Positions 50,988 through 59,097 of a DNA stretch of 64,000 bases are shown in pieces (the first letter of the stretch is position 1; the number at the start of each line of letters is the position of its first letter). A model generated the notes under the pieces. It did no database searches and was not told where the DNA came from. It worked only from the letters and a program-made list of their open reading frames with translations. Source of the DNA: Bog-473 sp036502025. GTDB taxonomy: Bacteria; Actinomycetota; Acidimicrobiia; Acidimicrobiales; RAAP-2. The stretch covers positions 11,215 through 75,214 of the forward strand of contig DASXZJ010000090.1 in NCBI GenBank assembly GCA_036502025.1. The letters are read 5' to 3'. Made by a program: the position numbers and the translations under genes.

Positions 50988-52316
50988 TCAATGCGGGTGC
51001 GGATGGCCCCCCTCCGGCGGTGCGGCGACGGACTCCTGGGACGCCCAATTGAAGACGCCGCGCGTCATGGTCGAGGTGGCGCGCGCCGCCCGGGCGGCGA
51101 AGACCTGCTGGCGGGCGCGTTGCACGGCCGGGTCGCCGGGGTTGGCCAGCCACGCGCTCTCGGCCAGGTGACCGGCCAGGCGCAGGGCCTGTTCAGCCGC
51201 GGCACCCTCACCCTCACCGTCGTGGTCCTCACCGGCCACGGCCAGCAGCTCGAGCGCCCGGTCGGCCAGCACGCCGGGTCCGCCGGCCAGAGCGGCCAGC
51301 TCCCGGGCCAGGGCCCGCTCGGGGGCGGGCTTGAGCGAGGCGGGGTTCCCGTCCCACCAGCCGCCGTACTGGCGCCACACCGTGTGCACCACGAACTCGG
51401 GCTCGTCGTAGACGGGACGCAGGTACGGGCGTTCCTCGAGCTCGGCGGGTGGGTGGACGGAGTGGATGGCGTCGTCCAGTCGACCGCCGGCGTTCATTAC
51501 GGCCAGGGTCTGGTCGACCAGGGAATCGAGGAGGTCCGCCGTGTCGGTGAGGGCCTGGCGGACCCGGTCGGCTCCCACCACCGGGAACCCATGGCCGGGG
51601 AGCAGGTATTCGGCCTCCAGCTCGAGCATTCGCCGGAGCGCGGCCGCCCACTCCCGGGGATAACGCTGCACCTTCTGCGGGTTGCCGGCGTTGGGTGAGG
51701 CCCAGATGAAGAGGTCGCCGCAGCAGAGCACCCTGGTGTCGGCCTGCCAGGTGATGGTGTGGTCGTCGGTCTCGCCCTTCTCGTGGCGCAGGCTGAAGGC
51801 GACACCGCCCACCGAGAGGTCCATGGTGTCGTGGTATGTGCGGTCGGGGTAGCGGTAGTTGATCGGCCACTGCAGGTCTTTGAAGCCGAACTGCCGGCGG
51901 TTGATGATGGTGTTGTAGCCCGCCGTGAAGATGTAACGATCGAAACGCGCCGGCAGCGCGTGGTGGGCGATCACCTCGGGCGCCGGCCAGCCCTTCTCCG
52001 TCGACTCTGCCTCCCATACGGGCACGCCGAAGACGTGGTCGATGTGGCCGTGGGAGTAGATGGCGGTGTTCAGCCGCGACTCGGTCCAGCGCCGCAGGTC
52101 GCCGTGCACCACCGGGGCCAGCGGCAGGCTGCCCGTGTCGACCAGGACCAGGCCGTCCTCGGTATCGAAGGCCGAGACGTTGGCGAACGAGGGGACGAAG
52201 CCCACCCCATCGGTTATCTCGGCGAAGCCGCCGATGTGGTCGACCGGGTGCATGGTGCTGGTCGACACCTCGCCGCGCCAGAGCTGGTCGGCGATGGTCA
52301 GGACGTCCTGCGGCAC
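50988..52316 (-). CDS. metallo-beta-lactamase-fold hydrolase, alkyl-sulfatase-like
   Basis: 442 residues. The MBL zinc motif is YSHGHIDHVFG, with further ligands in the HEKGETDDHTITW and LPGHGFPVVG regions. The C-terminal part (about 290-420, containing HPPAELEERPYLRP and YGGWWDGNPASL) matches the dimerisation domain of SdsA1-type alkyl sulfatases. Such enzymes cleave alkyl sulfates, though many actinobacterial members have unknown substrates. No C-terminal SCP-2 domain is seen. The start is GTG at 52316. Confidence 0.78.
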   Translation of the reverse strand: MPQDVLTIADQLWRGEVSTSTMHPVDHIGGFAEITDGVGFVPSFANVSAFDTEDGLVLVDTGSLPLAPVVHGDLRRWTESRLNTAIYSHGHIDHVFGVPVWEAESTEKGWPAPEVIAHHALPARFDRYIFTAGYNTIINRRQFGFKDLQWPINYRYPDRTYHDTMDLSVGGVAFSLRHEKGETDDHTITWQADTRVLCCGDLFIWASPNAGNPQKVQRYPREWAAALRRMLELEAEYLLPGHGFPVVGADRVRQALTDTADLLDSLVDQTLAVMNAGGRLDDAIHSVHPPAELEERPYLRPVYDEPEFVVHTVWRQYGGWWDGNPASLKPAPERALARELAALAGGPGVLADRALELLAVAGEDHDGEGEGAAAEQALRLAGHLAESAWLANPGDPAVQRARQQVFAARAARATSTMTRGVFNWASQESVAAPPEGGHPHPH

Positions 52317-52370
52317 GTGCCCCCGATCGGTGTGTGTACTTCGAGGTGTCCGGGCCGGAGCCCGGCGGGA

Positions 52371-52613
52371 TCAGGCTCCCGAACCGGTGTCGTCCGGCGT
52401 TCGGGTTGGCTGGGGCGCTGGTGTGTCCGCGGCGACGGCCGTCCCGTTGGTGGAGGCCGACGACTTCTTGCCGTCCTCCATACCCTTCTCGAACTCGTTC
52501 TTCGCCGAGCCCAGGTTTCGTGCCAGCTTGGGAATGGCGGCTCCTCCGAAGAGGAGCACGACGACCACGATGAGCACGATGACCCCGTCGACCCCAAAGA
52601 TCTCTGCCAGCAT
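52371..52613 (-). CDS. tatA: twin-arginine translocase subunit TatA
   Basis: 80 residues. A short N-terminal helix (VDGVIVLIVVVVLLFGGAAI), the FGGAAIPKLARNLGSAKNEF hinge and amphipathic helix, and an unstructured Pro/Thr-rich tail define TatA. It forms the pore of the Tat export pathway. The ATG at 52613 has a strong AAGGAGA site 7 bases upstream. No tatB or tatC is next to it, so it is a stand-alone copy. QcrA is a typical Tat client in actinobacteria. Confidence 0.92.
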   Translation of the reverse strand: MLAEIFGVDGVIVLIVVVVLLFGGAAIPKLARNLGSAKNEFEKGMEDGKKSSASTNGTAVAADTPAPQPTRTPDDTGSGA

Positions 52614-52714
52614 GTGTGTCTCCTTAGCCTTGGCTCACGCGGCGGTGAACCACGCCCAGGTTAGACCCTATTGAGCCGTTCCGGTCAGTGCACCCCGTCA
52701 CGGGGTATCCGGAG

Positions 52715-53119
52715 TCACCCGGCCAGGAGGATGCCCATGGCCAGGGCGGCCACGCTGGCCAGGCCGGCCACCGAGCCCCACCCGGCCAGGGCGGTCCGCG
52801 TGGTGGAACGGGAGTGGAGCAGGGATCCGAGTCCGGCCGCGAGCACGACGACGAGCTTGGCCATGAGCACCGCCTTCCAGGCCGAGGTCTGCGCGGCCCA
52901 GTGGAAGGTGGAGATGTTCCAGAACCCGGTCACGATGAGGACGGCGTAGGCCGGCCACGCCACCCGCGCGAAGGCTCGGGCCAGCGCCGGCGCGGCCTCG
53001 GGGCCCAAGCCGCGGGATGCTCCGACCAGGCCCAGCATGACGATCTGGCCCCCCACCCAGACCGAGGCGGCCAGGACGTGGAGGCTGAGCCGGAGGGTAT
53101 CGAGCCATGGGGCCAACAC
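52715..53119 (-). CDS. four-helix CopD-like membrane protein
   Basis: 134 residues with four membrane helices. The first helix SLHVLAASVWVGGQIVMLGL has the His and the WxGG pattern of CopD/YebZ-type proteins, and the second pair contains TGFWNISTFHWA. CopD proteins are linked to copper uptake, and related four-helix proteins may bind haem; conserved His residues in helices 1 and 2 allow either. The start is GTG at 53119. It lies 46 bases after a crotonase gene on the same strand, with CCGCTA repeats between. Confidence 0.6.
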   Translation of the reverse strand: MLAPWLDTLRLSLHVLAASVWVGGQIVMLGLVGASRGLGPEAAPALARAFARVAWPAYAVLIVTGFWNISTFHWAAQTSAWKAVLMAKLVVVLAAGLGSLLHSRSTTRTALAGWGSVAGLASVAALAMGILLAG

Positions 53120-53165
53120 CGGTGTCGCCTTTACGGTGCCGCTGCGGCTGCCGCTACCGCTACCG

Positions 53166-53939
53166 CTACTTGCCCTGCCAGTTGGGGGCCCGCTTCTCCG
53201 CGAAGGCGACCGGGCCCTCCATGGCGTCGGCCGAGGAGAAGACCACGGCCACGGCCTCCGAATTGATCTTCCAGCCCTCGGCCTCGGAGACGTCGGCGGA
53301 CCGCTTCATGACGTGCTTGGAGTAGCGGACGGCCAGCGGGGCGTTGGCGGCGATGCGCTCGGCCAGGGCGATGGCCTCGTCGAGCAGGGAGGCGGCGGGG
53401 ACGACCATGTTGACCAGGCCGAGCGCCAGCGCACGCGGCGCGTCGATGGGGTCACCGGTCATGGCCAGCTCCAGGGCGATCGCCATGGGAAGCCGCTTGG
53501 GCATCCGGATGAGGCCGCCGGCCCCGGCGATCAGTCCCCGCTTGGCTTCGGGGATGCCGAAAGTGGCGTGCTCGGCGGCCACCACGAGATCGCAGGACAA
53601 CATGATCTCGAAGCCCCCGGCCAGGGCCGAGCCGTTGACGGCGGCGATGATCGGCTTGTCGAATTCACGCGTGGTGAGCCCGGCGAACCCACCGGTGGCC
53701 CCGATGATGTCCGCCCCCTCGCCGCTGGAGAAGGCCTTGAGGTCCATGCCCGCGCTGAAAGCCTTGTCACCGCTCCCGGTGATCACCACCACCCAGCAGT
53801 CGGCGTCGTCACCCAGCTCGTCCATGATGCCCGACATGGCCTTGCTCACCCCGCCGTTGATGGCGTTGCGCGCCTCGGGACGGTTGATGGTCAGGATCTC
53901 GATGTGGCCCCGACGCTCCCGCAACACTTCATCAGCCAT
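53166..53939 (-). CDS. enoyl-CoA hydratase/isomerase family protein (crotonase)
   Basis: 257 residues, the usual length. Features: NRPEARNAINGGV, the CoA-binding and oxyanion region GSGDKAFSAGMDLKAFSS and NGSALAGGFEIMLSCDLVVA, and the catalytic Glu region GIPEAKRGLIAGAGG. The second canonical Glu position reads AGA, so only one catalytic Glu is evident. It may be an isomerase or a hydratase of fatty-acid or sterol-chain degradation. The ATG at 53939 has a GAAGGGAG ribosome-binding site. Not in an obvious beta-oxidation operon. Confidence 0.85.
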   Translation of the reverse strand: MADEVLRERRGHIEILTINRPEARNAINGGVSKAMSGIMDELGDDADCWVVVITGSGDKAFSAGMDLKAFSSGEGADIIGATGGFAGLTTREFDKPIIAAVNGSALAGGFEIMLSCDLVVAAEHATFGIPEAKRGLIAGAGGLIRMPKRLPMAIALELAMTGDPIDAPRALALGLVNMVVPAASLLDEAIALAERIAANAPLAVRYSKHVMKRSADVSEAEGWKINSEAVAVVFSSADAMEGPVAFAEKRAPNWQGK

Positions 53940-54000
53940 GCGTGCTCCCTTCGCTCTCTGCCAGGCGGCGGGCCGAGGTTAGTGCGGCCGGCCCGGGTGG

Positions 54001-54789
54001 TCAGAGGGGCGTGGTCGGGTTGACCGGCTCGGGTTGGCTGACCGGTACCGACGGGTAGGTCTGCCCCTCGGCCAACATCGCCTCGCCCATGACCCGCGAC
54101 CGGTTGCTGTAGCGCACGGTGAAGGCGAACATGGCGCCGATGGCCACCGCCGTGATGATCGGGGAGATGGAGAGGAAGACGCCGGTCGGCACGAAGGCGG
54201 CCAGGGTGAGACGGGTGCTGGCCTCGATGAGCAGGCCCACACCCCAGACCGCCGTCAGCACGCGGAAGGTGTGCCGGCCGGTCGGCAGTTCGTGCAACTC
54301 GTCGAAGGCGGCATTGCGCTCGGGATCGTTGCCGGCCGAGAGGAAGCGGCCCACGTAGAAGATGGCCGGTCGCTCCGCGATCAGGATGGAGACGAGGCAG
54401 GCGATCCCGAAGACGGCGGTGAAGGCGGAGTCCCTGGCTTTGAGGACGTAGGCGTTGCCACCGAGCAGCGTCGAGGCCACGACGCCCACCACGAACCCGG
54501 ACAGGACGATGGCGCCGACGAGGTCGACGGAGCGCTCGCGGATGAACTGGAAGATGATCCAGGCGGCGGGGAAGATCCCGGCGATGATCAGCGCGTCCGC
54601 ATCGGAATGCACGTGATGGCGGACGATGAAGTACACGGCCAGGGGGACGACCGCCCCGCCGATGATGCTGGGGAGCATGCCGCGGATGGAAGGGACGCCC
54701 GGTACCCAGTCCCCGTCGCCGCCCGGCGTGCCGGTGGTGGCGCCGGCGGCACCCTCTGCGCCGGGGGCTGTACCTGCCGTGGGATCCAC
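54001..54789 (-). CDS. VC0807-like six-helix membrane protein
   Basis: 262 residues. A Gly/Ala/Pro-rich N-terminal tail of about 35 residues is followed by about six membrane helices. The segment LPSIIGGAVVPLAVYFIVRH and the later AIFYVGRFLSAGN and RVLTAVWGVGLLIEASTRL resemble the VC0807 group of uncharacterised membrane proteins. Function unknown. The start is GTG at 54789, chosen because TACATT lies 6 bases upstream; the open frame continues to 55344 without homology and overlaps the divergent gene. Confidence 0.6.
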   Translation of the reverse strand: MDPTAGTAPGAEGAAGATTGTPGGDGDWVPGVPSIRGMLPSIIGGAVVPLAVYFIVRHHVHSDADALIIAGIFPAAWIIFQFIRERSVDLVGAIVLSGFVVGVVASTLLGGNAYVLKARDSAFTAVFGIACLVSILIAERPAIFYVGRFLSAGNDPERNAAFDELHELPTGRHTFRVLTAVWGVGLLIEASTRLTLAAFVPTGVFLSISPIITAVAIGAMFAFTVRYSNRSRVMGEAMLAEGQTYPSVPVSQPEPVNPTTPL

Positions 54790-54795
54790 GCCGAC

Positions 54796-54801
54796 AATGT
54801 A
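54796..54801 (-). promoter_or_regulatory. -10 box TACATT, leaderless, for the VC0807-like gene
   Basis: Minus-strand TACATT, 6 bases, GTG at 54789. It faces the plus-strand box at 54830 within a 52-base divergent gap. Confidence 0.45.
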
Positions 54802-54829
54802 CCGCCAGGGGGGTTCCAGCGGGCAGGCA

Positions 54830-54835
54830 TAGACT
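54830..54835 (+). promoter_or_regulatory. -10 box TAGACT, leaderless, for the gene at 54842
   Basis: TAGACT, 6 bases, GTG at 54842; no Shine-Dalgarno sequence. Confidence 0.45.
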
Positions 54836-54841
54836 TTTGCC

Positions 54842-55447
54842 GTGTCGTTCCTGGCCCACGCCATTGAGTTCGTGGTGGTGGCCGGCGCCGTCACCCTCCT
54901 CGTCGCGGTGACTGCGTTCTTCCTGGGTCGCCACTTCGTACGACGGCGCTGGCGCACCGTCCGGGCCCACGTGGCCACCCGGGGCGTGCTCGCTTCGCTC
55001 TCGCTCCTGGCCTCTTGGCGCGAGTGGTTCGGTGGGCGGGCCACCCGTAACGACCTCAGCCGCGGACCGGTGGCCCGGGTGCGGCGCCGGATGTGGATGG
55101 CCGTAGAAGATGCCGAAGCGGCGGTGCAGCACGCCGACTCGGTTGACGCGCCGATCGCCGAGCTCCCTGCCGTGTGCCGCAGCCTCCGCCACGCCGCCGA
55201 CGAGCTCGATGCCCTCCTCCGGCTCGAACGGCGACTGCCCGCCGGGGCGGGACGGCCCGAGGGGGTGCGCACCCAGGTGGCCGAAGTGATCCAGGCGTCG
55301 GGTGACGTGCAGCTGGCCGCCCTGCGGGCCTGCAGCGATGCCACCGAACCTCAGATCCGCTCCCTCGTCCGCGACGCGCGCGACGAGGTCGAGATCGTCG
55401 CCGCCGCACTGAGCCGGTTGCGCTCGGTCACCCCCCGCTCCCGCTGA
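54842..55447 (+). CDS. single-pass membrane protein of unknown function
   Basis: 201 residues; not recognised. One N-terminal helix (IEFVVVAGAVTLLVAVTAFF, about 8-27) is followed by an Arg-rich stretch (HFVRRRWRTVRAHVATR) typical of a positive-inside anchor. The remaining 140 residues are Ala/Leu/Glu-rich helices with heptad-like spacing, probably a cytoplasmic helical bundle. No cysteine motif or known domain is seen. The start is GTG at 54842, supported by the TAGACT box. It is followed 57 bases later by a glycoside hydrolase on the same strand. Confidence 0.6.
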   Translation: MSFLAHAIEFVVVAGAVTLLVAVTAFFLGRHFVRRRWRTVRAHVATRGVLASLSLLASWREWFGGRATRNDLSRGPVARVRRRMWMAVEDAEAAVQHADSVDAPIAELPAVCRSLRHAADELDALLRLERRLPAGAGRPEGVRTQVAEVIQASGDVQLAALRACSDATEPQIRSLVRDARDEVEIVAAALSRLRSVTPRSR

Positions 55448-55491
55448 GAGCACCGGGCGGAGGGCCCGAGGTCGCCGCCGGGGGAGCGTGC

Positions 55492-55497
55492 CAAGCT
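55492..55497 (+). promoter_or_regulatory. possible -10 box CAAGCT for the GH1 gene
   Basis: CAAGCT, 7 bases, GTG at 55505. The first T is replaced by C, but the surrounding CCAAGCTGGGC resembles the GTAAGCTGGAC string of the helD and HAD promoters. Confidence 0.3.
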
Positions 55498-55504
55498 GGG
55501 CAGC

Positions 55505-57070
55505 GTGCCCGCCGCACCCAAAACGCCTGCTCAACCTAAGTCCGCCGCGGCGCGCCCCCGGCGAGCTCGCCCGCCGAAGGCGCCGAGCCTGCTGGGCGAC
55601 CCGTTCTCCATCGGGGTGGCCACGGCCGGCTACCAGGTGGAGGGGGGCTACAACGGAGAGGGAGAGCCGGGCAACAACTGGCGCACCTGGGAGCAGAGCG
55701 GGCGGGTGGAGCCTTCGGGCCTGGCGTGCGACTTCTGGGCCCACCCCGAGGAGGCGCTCGACCGCGCCGCGGCCATCGGGTGCAACACCTTCCGCCTCTC
55801 CGTCGAGTGGGCCCGACTCGAACCCGAGCCCGATCGCTTCGACGAGGACGCGCTGGCTCGGTACGTCGAGATCCTCACCATGTGCGTGGCACGCGGCCTG
55901 GAGCCCGTGGTCACCCTGCACCACTTCACTCATCCGTGGTGGCTCGGTGAGGAGTTCTGGCTGCGGCCGGGCTCGCCGGACCGCTTCGCCCGGCATGTGG
56001 AGCGGGTGGTGCCCACGCTCGCCCCGCACTGCCGCCGCTGGATCACCATCAACGAGCCCAACATCGTGATGCTGATGGGCTGGATCGAGGGGGCGTGCCC
56101 CCCCGGGCGCCGCCTGGCCTTCGCCGACGCCTACTGCGTCCTGGACAACCTCCTCACGGGCCACGTGCTGGCCGCCGACGCCATCATCGCCGTGCAACCC
56201 GAGGCGGAGGTGACCACCAACACCAGCTCCTCGTCGATTTACGAGCACGACCGCATGCTGACCGACCTGCTGCTCCTCCGGTCCTTCGGCGTGGGCGTCG
56301 GCGATGTCGACCGGTTCATTGATGAGCGCCGCGCCCTCCATGACCTCTCCTTCCCGCCCCAGCACGCCGGCGAACTCGCCTTGCGCAGGTTCTTCGCCGC
56401 CGTCTCCCCTTACGGAACCGGTGGAGGACCCGGTAGCCGCCCCCTCTGGTCGCGCCTGCGGGGGACGGCCCGGCGCCCGGCGCCGCGGCGGGTGGTCGCC
56501 GCGGTCGGCGCATCGCCGAGTGACAGCACGCTTGGCGCCATCGGGTTCGACTGGTACGACCCGGTGGCCAGCCACGCGCTGCGCGTGCCGGGCCGGCGGA
56601 CGGCGGGGGGCGGGCGGGACTGGTCGACCGGCCGGGCCATCTGGGATGTCCCTCCCCATGCCGAGGGTATGCGCCGCTGGTGCCGCACCGAGTCCGCCCT
56701 TCACGCCGGCCGCCCGCTCTGGATAGTCGAGAACGGGATGGCCACCCGCGTCACCGGGCACCAAAGCGTGCCGCGCCAGGATGGCTGGGACCGGCCGCGC
56801 TACCTGCGCGAGCACCTCGGCGGCGTCGTCGAGGCGGTTGACGACGGGCTGCCGGTCACCATGTACCTGCACTGGTCGCTGGTCGACAACTACGAGTGGG
56901 GCACCTACGAGCCCCGCCTGGGGCTGTTCGGCATGGACCGCCGGGACCCGAAGCAGGTGCACTGGATGGACACCGACGCCCAGGGGGACGACTCGGCCGA
57001 AGCATTCCGCCTCCTGGTGACGGGTCTCCGACAGGGTGATCGTTCGGTGCTCGAACCTCCGCCGCCCTGA
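55505..57070 (+). CDS. glycoside hydrolase family 1 protein (beta-glucosidase-like)
   Basis: 521 residues. After a basic Pro/Ala-rich tail of about 30 residues comes SIGVATAGYQVEGGYNGEG, the GH1 N-terminal sugar-binding motif. The acid/base Glu is residue 184 in WITINEPNIVM and the nucleophile Glu is residue 409 in IVENGMAT, so both catalytic residues are present. The C-terminal YLHWSLVDNYEWGTYEPRLG is the standard GH1 aglycone loop. It likely hydrolyses or transfers beta-linked glucosides or galactosides. A Gly/Arg-rich insert (about residues 300-335) is unusual. No signal peptide, so cytoplasmic. Confidence 0.86.
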   Translation: MPAAPKTPAQPKSAAARPRRARPPKAPSLLGDPFSIGVATAGYQVEGGYNGEGEPGNNWRTWEQSGRVEPSGLACDFWAHPEEALDRAAAIGCNTFRLSVEWARLEPEPDRFDEDALARYVEILTMCVARGLEPVVTLHHFTHPWWLGEEFWLRPGSPDRFARHVERVVPTLAPHCRRWITINEPNIVMLMGWIEGACPPGRRLAFADAYCVLDNLLTGHVLAADAIIAVQPEAEVTTNTSSSSIYEHDRMLTDLLLLRSFGVGVGDVDRFIDERRALHDLSFPPQHAGELALRRFFAAVSPYGTGGGPGSRPLWSRLRGTARRPAPRRVVAAVGASPSDSTLGAIGFDWYDPVASHALRVPGRRTAGGGRDWSTGRAIWDVPPHAEGMRRWCRTESALHAGRPLWIVENGMATRVTGHQSVPRQDGWDRPRYLREHLGGVVEAVDDGLPVTMYLHWSLVDNYEWGTYEPRLGLFGMDRRDPKQVHWMDTDAQGDDSAEAFRLLVTGLRQGDRSVLEPPPP

Positions 57071-57072
57071 CC

Positions 57073-57744
57073 TCAGTCCGGCTCGGTGGGCCCTGACCCC
57101 GTCCCCGTCTCAACTTGGCCCCCGGCCGCCCCCAGCTCCGCCCGCTCCTTGCGGCGCCGGCGCACCCAGAGGACGACGATGACCACGGCCAGGAGCCCGA
57201 GCAGGACGTCCGAGGCGAGGCCCGAGGCGTGCTCCACCTTGGTGTACGCGTTGCCGACGAAGTAGCCGAGCAGGGTGAAGGCGACCCCCCAGACCAGGCC
57301 GCCCGCCGCGTTGGCCGGGAGGAAGACGCGGTAGGGCATCGACGAGATACCGGCCAGGCCGGGTACCACGGCACGCAGGAAGGCGGTGAAGCGGGCCAGG
57401 AAGACGACGATGGCGCCGCGGCGGTTCAGCTGGTCGAGGATGCCGTCGAGGAGGCGGCGCCGCTTGCGCAGCAGGCGGGTGTCGAGGAGGCGCCGGCCCC
57501 AGCGCTCGCCCACCAGGTAGCCGACCGAGTCGCCACCGATGGCGCACACCACGACCAGGGTGGTCAGTCCCACCACGTTGATGTGGCCCCGCGAGGCGAT
57601 GACCCCACCGAGGATGACGGCGGTCTCCCCGGGGAAGATGAAGCCGAGCATGACGCCGGCCTCGGCGAAGACGAGCAGCCCGACCAGTCCGTAGGCCTCC
57701 CAGCCCCGCAGGTTCAGGATCGGATCGAGGAGGCGGACGATCAT
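57073..57744 (-). CDS. DedA-family membrane protein
   Basis: 223 residues. The family core is clear: GLLVFAEAGVMLGFIFPGET (membrane acid), GDSVGYLVGERWGRRL, and the re-entrant loop FLARFTAFLRAVVPGLAGIS, followed by G-VWGVAFTLLGYFVGNAY. DedA proteins are flippases for undecaprenyl phosphate or phospholipids. The C-terminal 40 residues are a charged tail. The start is taken as ATG 57744; the frame continues upstream to 58026, overlapping the hydrolase gene without homology. The stop is 2 bases from that of the convergent GH1 gene. Confidence 0.88.
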   Translation of the reverse strand: MIVRLLDPILNLRGWEAYGLVGLLVFAEAGVMLGFIFPGETAVILGGVIASRGHINVVGLTTLVVVCAIGGDSVGYLVGERWGRRLLDTRLLRKRRRLLDGILDQLNRRGAIVVFLARFTAFLRAVVPGLAGISSMPYRVFLPANAAGGLVWGVAFTLLGYFVGNAYTKVEHASGLASDVLLGLLAVVIVVLWVRRRRKERAELGAAGGQVETGTGSGPTEPD

Positions 57745-57794
57745 CTGGTGACCGAGCCGACCGGCCGGCTCATCACAGCCCGGACGCCGAGCGG

Positions 57795-58916
57795 CTAGTT
57801 GACCGCCCGCAACGTGTGGTCGCGGGAGGTGAACTGGCGCCAGCGGTTCGCCACGTCGGCCATGAACGACTGGCCCGACGCCAGGTGGGTGAGGATGTCG
57901 GACTGCCCCTGGGGGCGGGCCAGCATCCAGCTGTGGCCGCCCGGCACCCACTGGACGGGCGCCCGGGCCACGCCGGCGAACTCGGTGGCCGCCGAGCCGG
58001 GGGTGATGCGGTCGAAGCAGCCCCACTCGTTGAGGATCGGGATCTGCTGGGCCACCAGGGCGCGGATCTCGGTGCGCTGGTCGATCGACATCAGGAGACT
58101 GCCGATCGGCATGGTCTGCGAGACGGTGCGGATGTTGGCCCGCACGTCGGGCAGGACGGAGCGCACGGTCGAGTACATCCGACCGATGAAGAGATCGGGC
58201 AGGTCGAAGACCACGGAGGCGATGAGGTCGACCATGGGTGCGACGTCGGGCAGCAAGGGCGACAGCAGGGTGGGCAGGATGCCGTGGCGGTCCTTCCAGG
58301 CCGGCGTGCTCACGCCGTCGCGGTAGATCATCCCGAGCGTCCGGCGCGGGTGGTCGTGGGCGAACTGCACGGCGACCGCGCCACCCATGGAGTGGCCGAG
58401 CAGGACGACCGGGCCGGCGTCGACCTGGTGGACGATGGCCATGACCTGCGCCGCCAGGTTCTCCATCGACACGTCGTGCCAGTCGAGCGGATCGCTCCCG
58501 CCGAAGCCGGGCAGGCTCGGGTTGATGACCCGCCAGCCGAGTTGCTCGGCCAGCCGTGCGCTCTCCCTCCAGTACATGCCCCCGCCGGCGAAGTAGCCGT
58601 GGATGTTGACCGCCCAGATCGGCGGCGTACCCGGGCCGTCCGGGCCGTGCGCGTTGACGTTGTCCGAGACGGCGAAGCGCAGGCGACGGCCGTCGACCAT
58701 CATGGAGCTGGGGACCATCCGGATGGTCGGGGTCTTGCGGATCTTGCGGACGTACTGGTCGCGCACCACCCCCAGGCCGTGGGGTGCGTGACCGGCGTCG
58801 ACCAGCTCAACCGGGGACGGGCCGTCGGAGGGCGCCACGATGGCGCCGGAGATCTGCAGTGAGTCGACCGGCGTCGGCTGCGGCTCCCCTCGACGTCTCA
58901 GAAAACCGACCGCCAT
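57795..58916 (-). CDS. alpha/beta-hydrolase fold protein
   Basis: 373 residues. The N-terminal 75 residues are not conserved. The fold begins with WAVNIHGYFAGGGMYW (oxyanion region) and NPSLPGFGGSDP. The nucleophile elbow is VVLLGHSMGGAVAVQFAHDH, the catalytic Asp is probably in EWGCFDRITPG and the His in VPGGHSWMLARP. It may be an esterase, lipase or hydrolase of a ring-cleavage product. ATG 58916 is preferred because GAGGTG precedes it by 6 bases; GTG 58925 is the longer alternative. It is divergent from the amidohydrolase at 59098. Confidence 0.75.
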   Translation of the reverse strand: MAVGFLRRRGEPQPTPVDSLQISGAIVAPSDGPSPVELVDAGHAPHGLGVVRDQYVRKIRKTPTIRMVPSSMMVDGRRLRFAVSDNVNAHGPDGPGTPPIWAVNIHGYFAGGGMYWRESARLAEQLGWRVINPSLPGFGGSDPLDWHDVSMENLAAQVMAIVHQVDAGPVVLLGHSMGGAVAVQFAHDHPRRTLGMIYRDGVSTPAWKDRHGILPTLLSPLLPDVAPMVDLIASVVFDLPDLFIGRMYSTVRSVLPDVRANIRTVSQTMPIGSLLMSIDQRTEIRALVAQQIPILNEWGCFDRITPGSAATEFAGVARAPVQWVPGGHSWMLARPQGQSDILTHLASGQSFMADVANRWRQFTSRDHTLRAVN

Positions 58917-59097
58917 GCTCGACACCTCAATCGTGCGCCGTCTTCCAGCGCGCTAGCTCGCGGGCCTCACGGAGAACACCTCCGTCTTCGAAATCCACCG
59001 TACCTGGTCAACGCCGGAGCCTGGCAACTCTTGCGCGTGCACGCTGGTCATTTGGCTGCGACGATGGGGCAAGGTCGCAACCCGAGGAGCCGAAGCT

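Noticed and set aside
53151..53168. Three CCGCTA hexamers at the end of the crotonase gene
   Set aside because: A short microrepeat without further structure; likely slippage.
53891..56962. 1023-codon antisense open frame over the GH1 and VC0807-like genes
   Set aside because: It runs antisense through a gene with intact GH1 catalytic residues and shares only frame, not homology.
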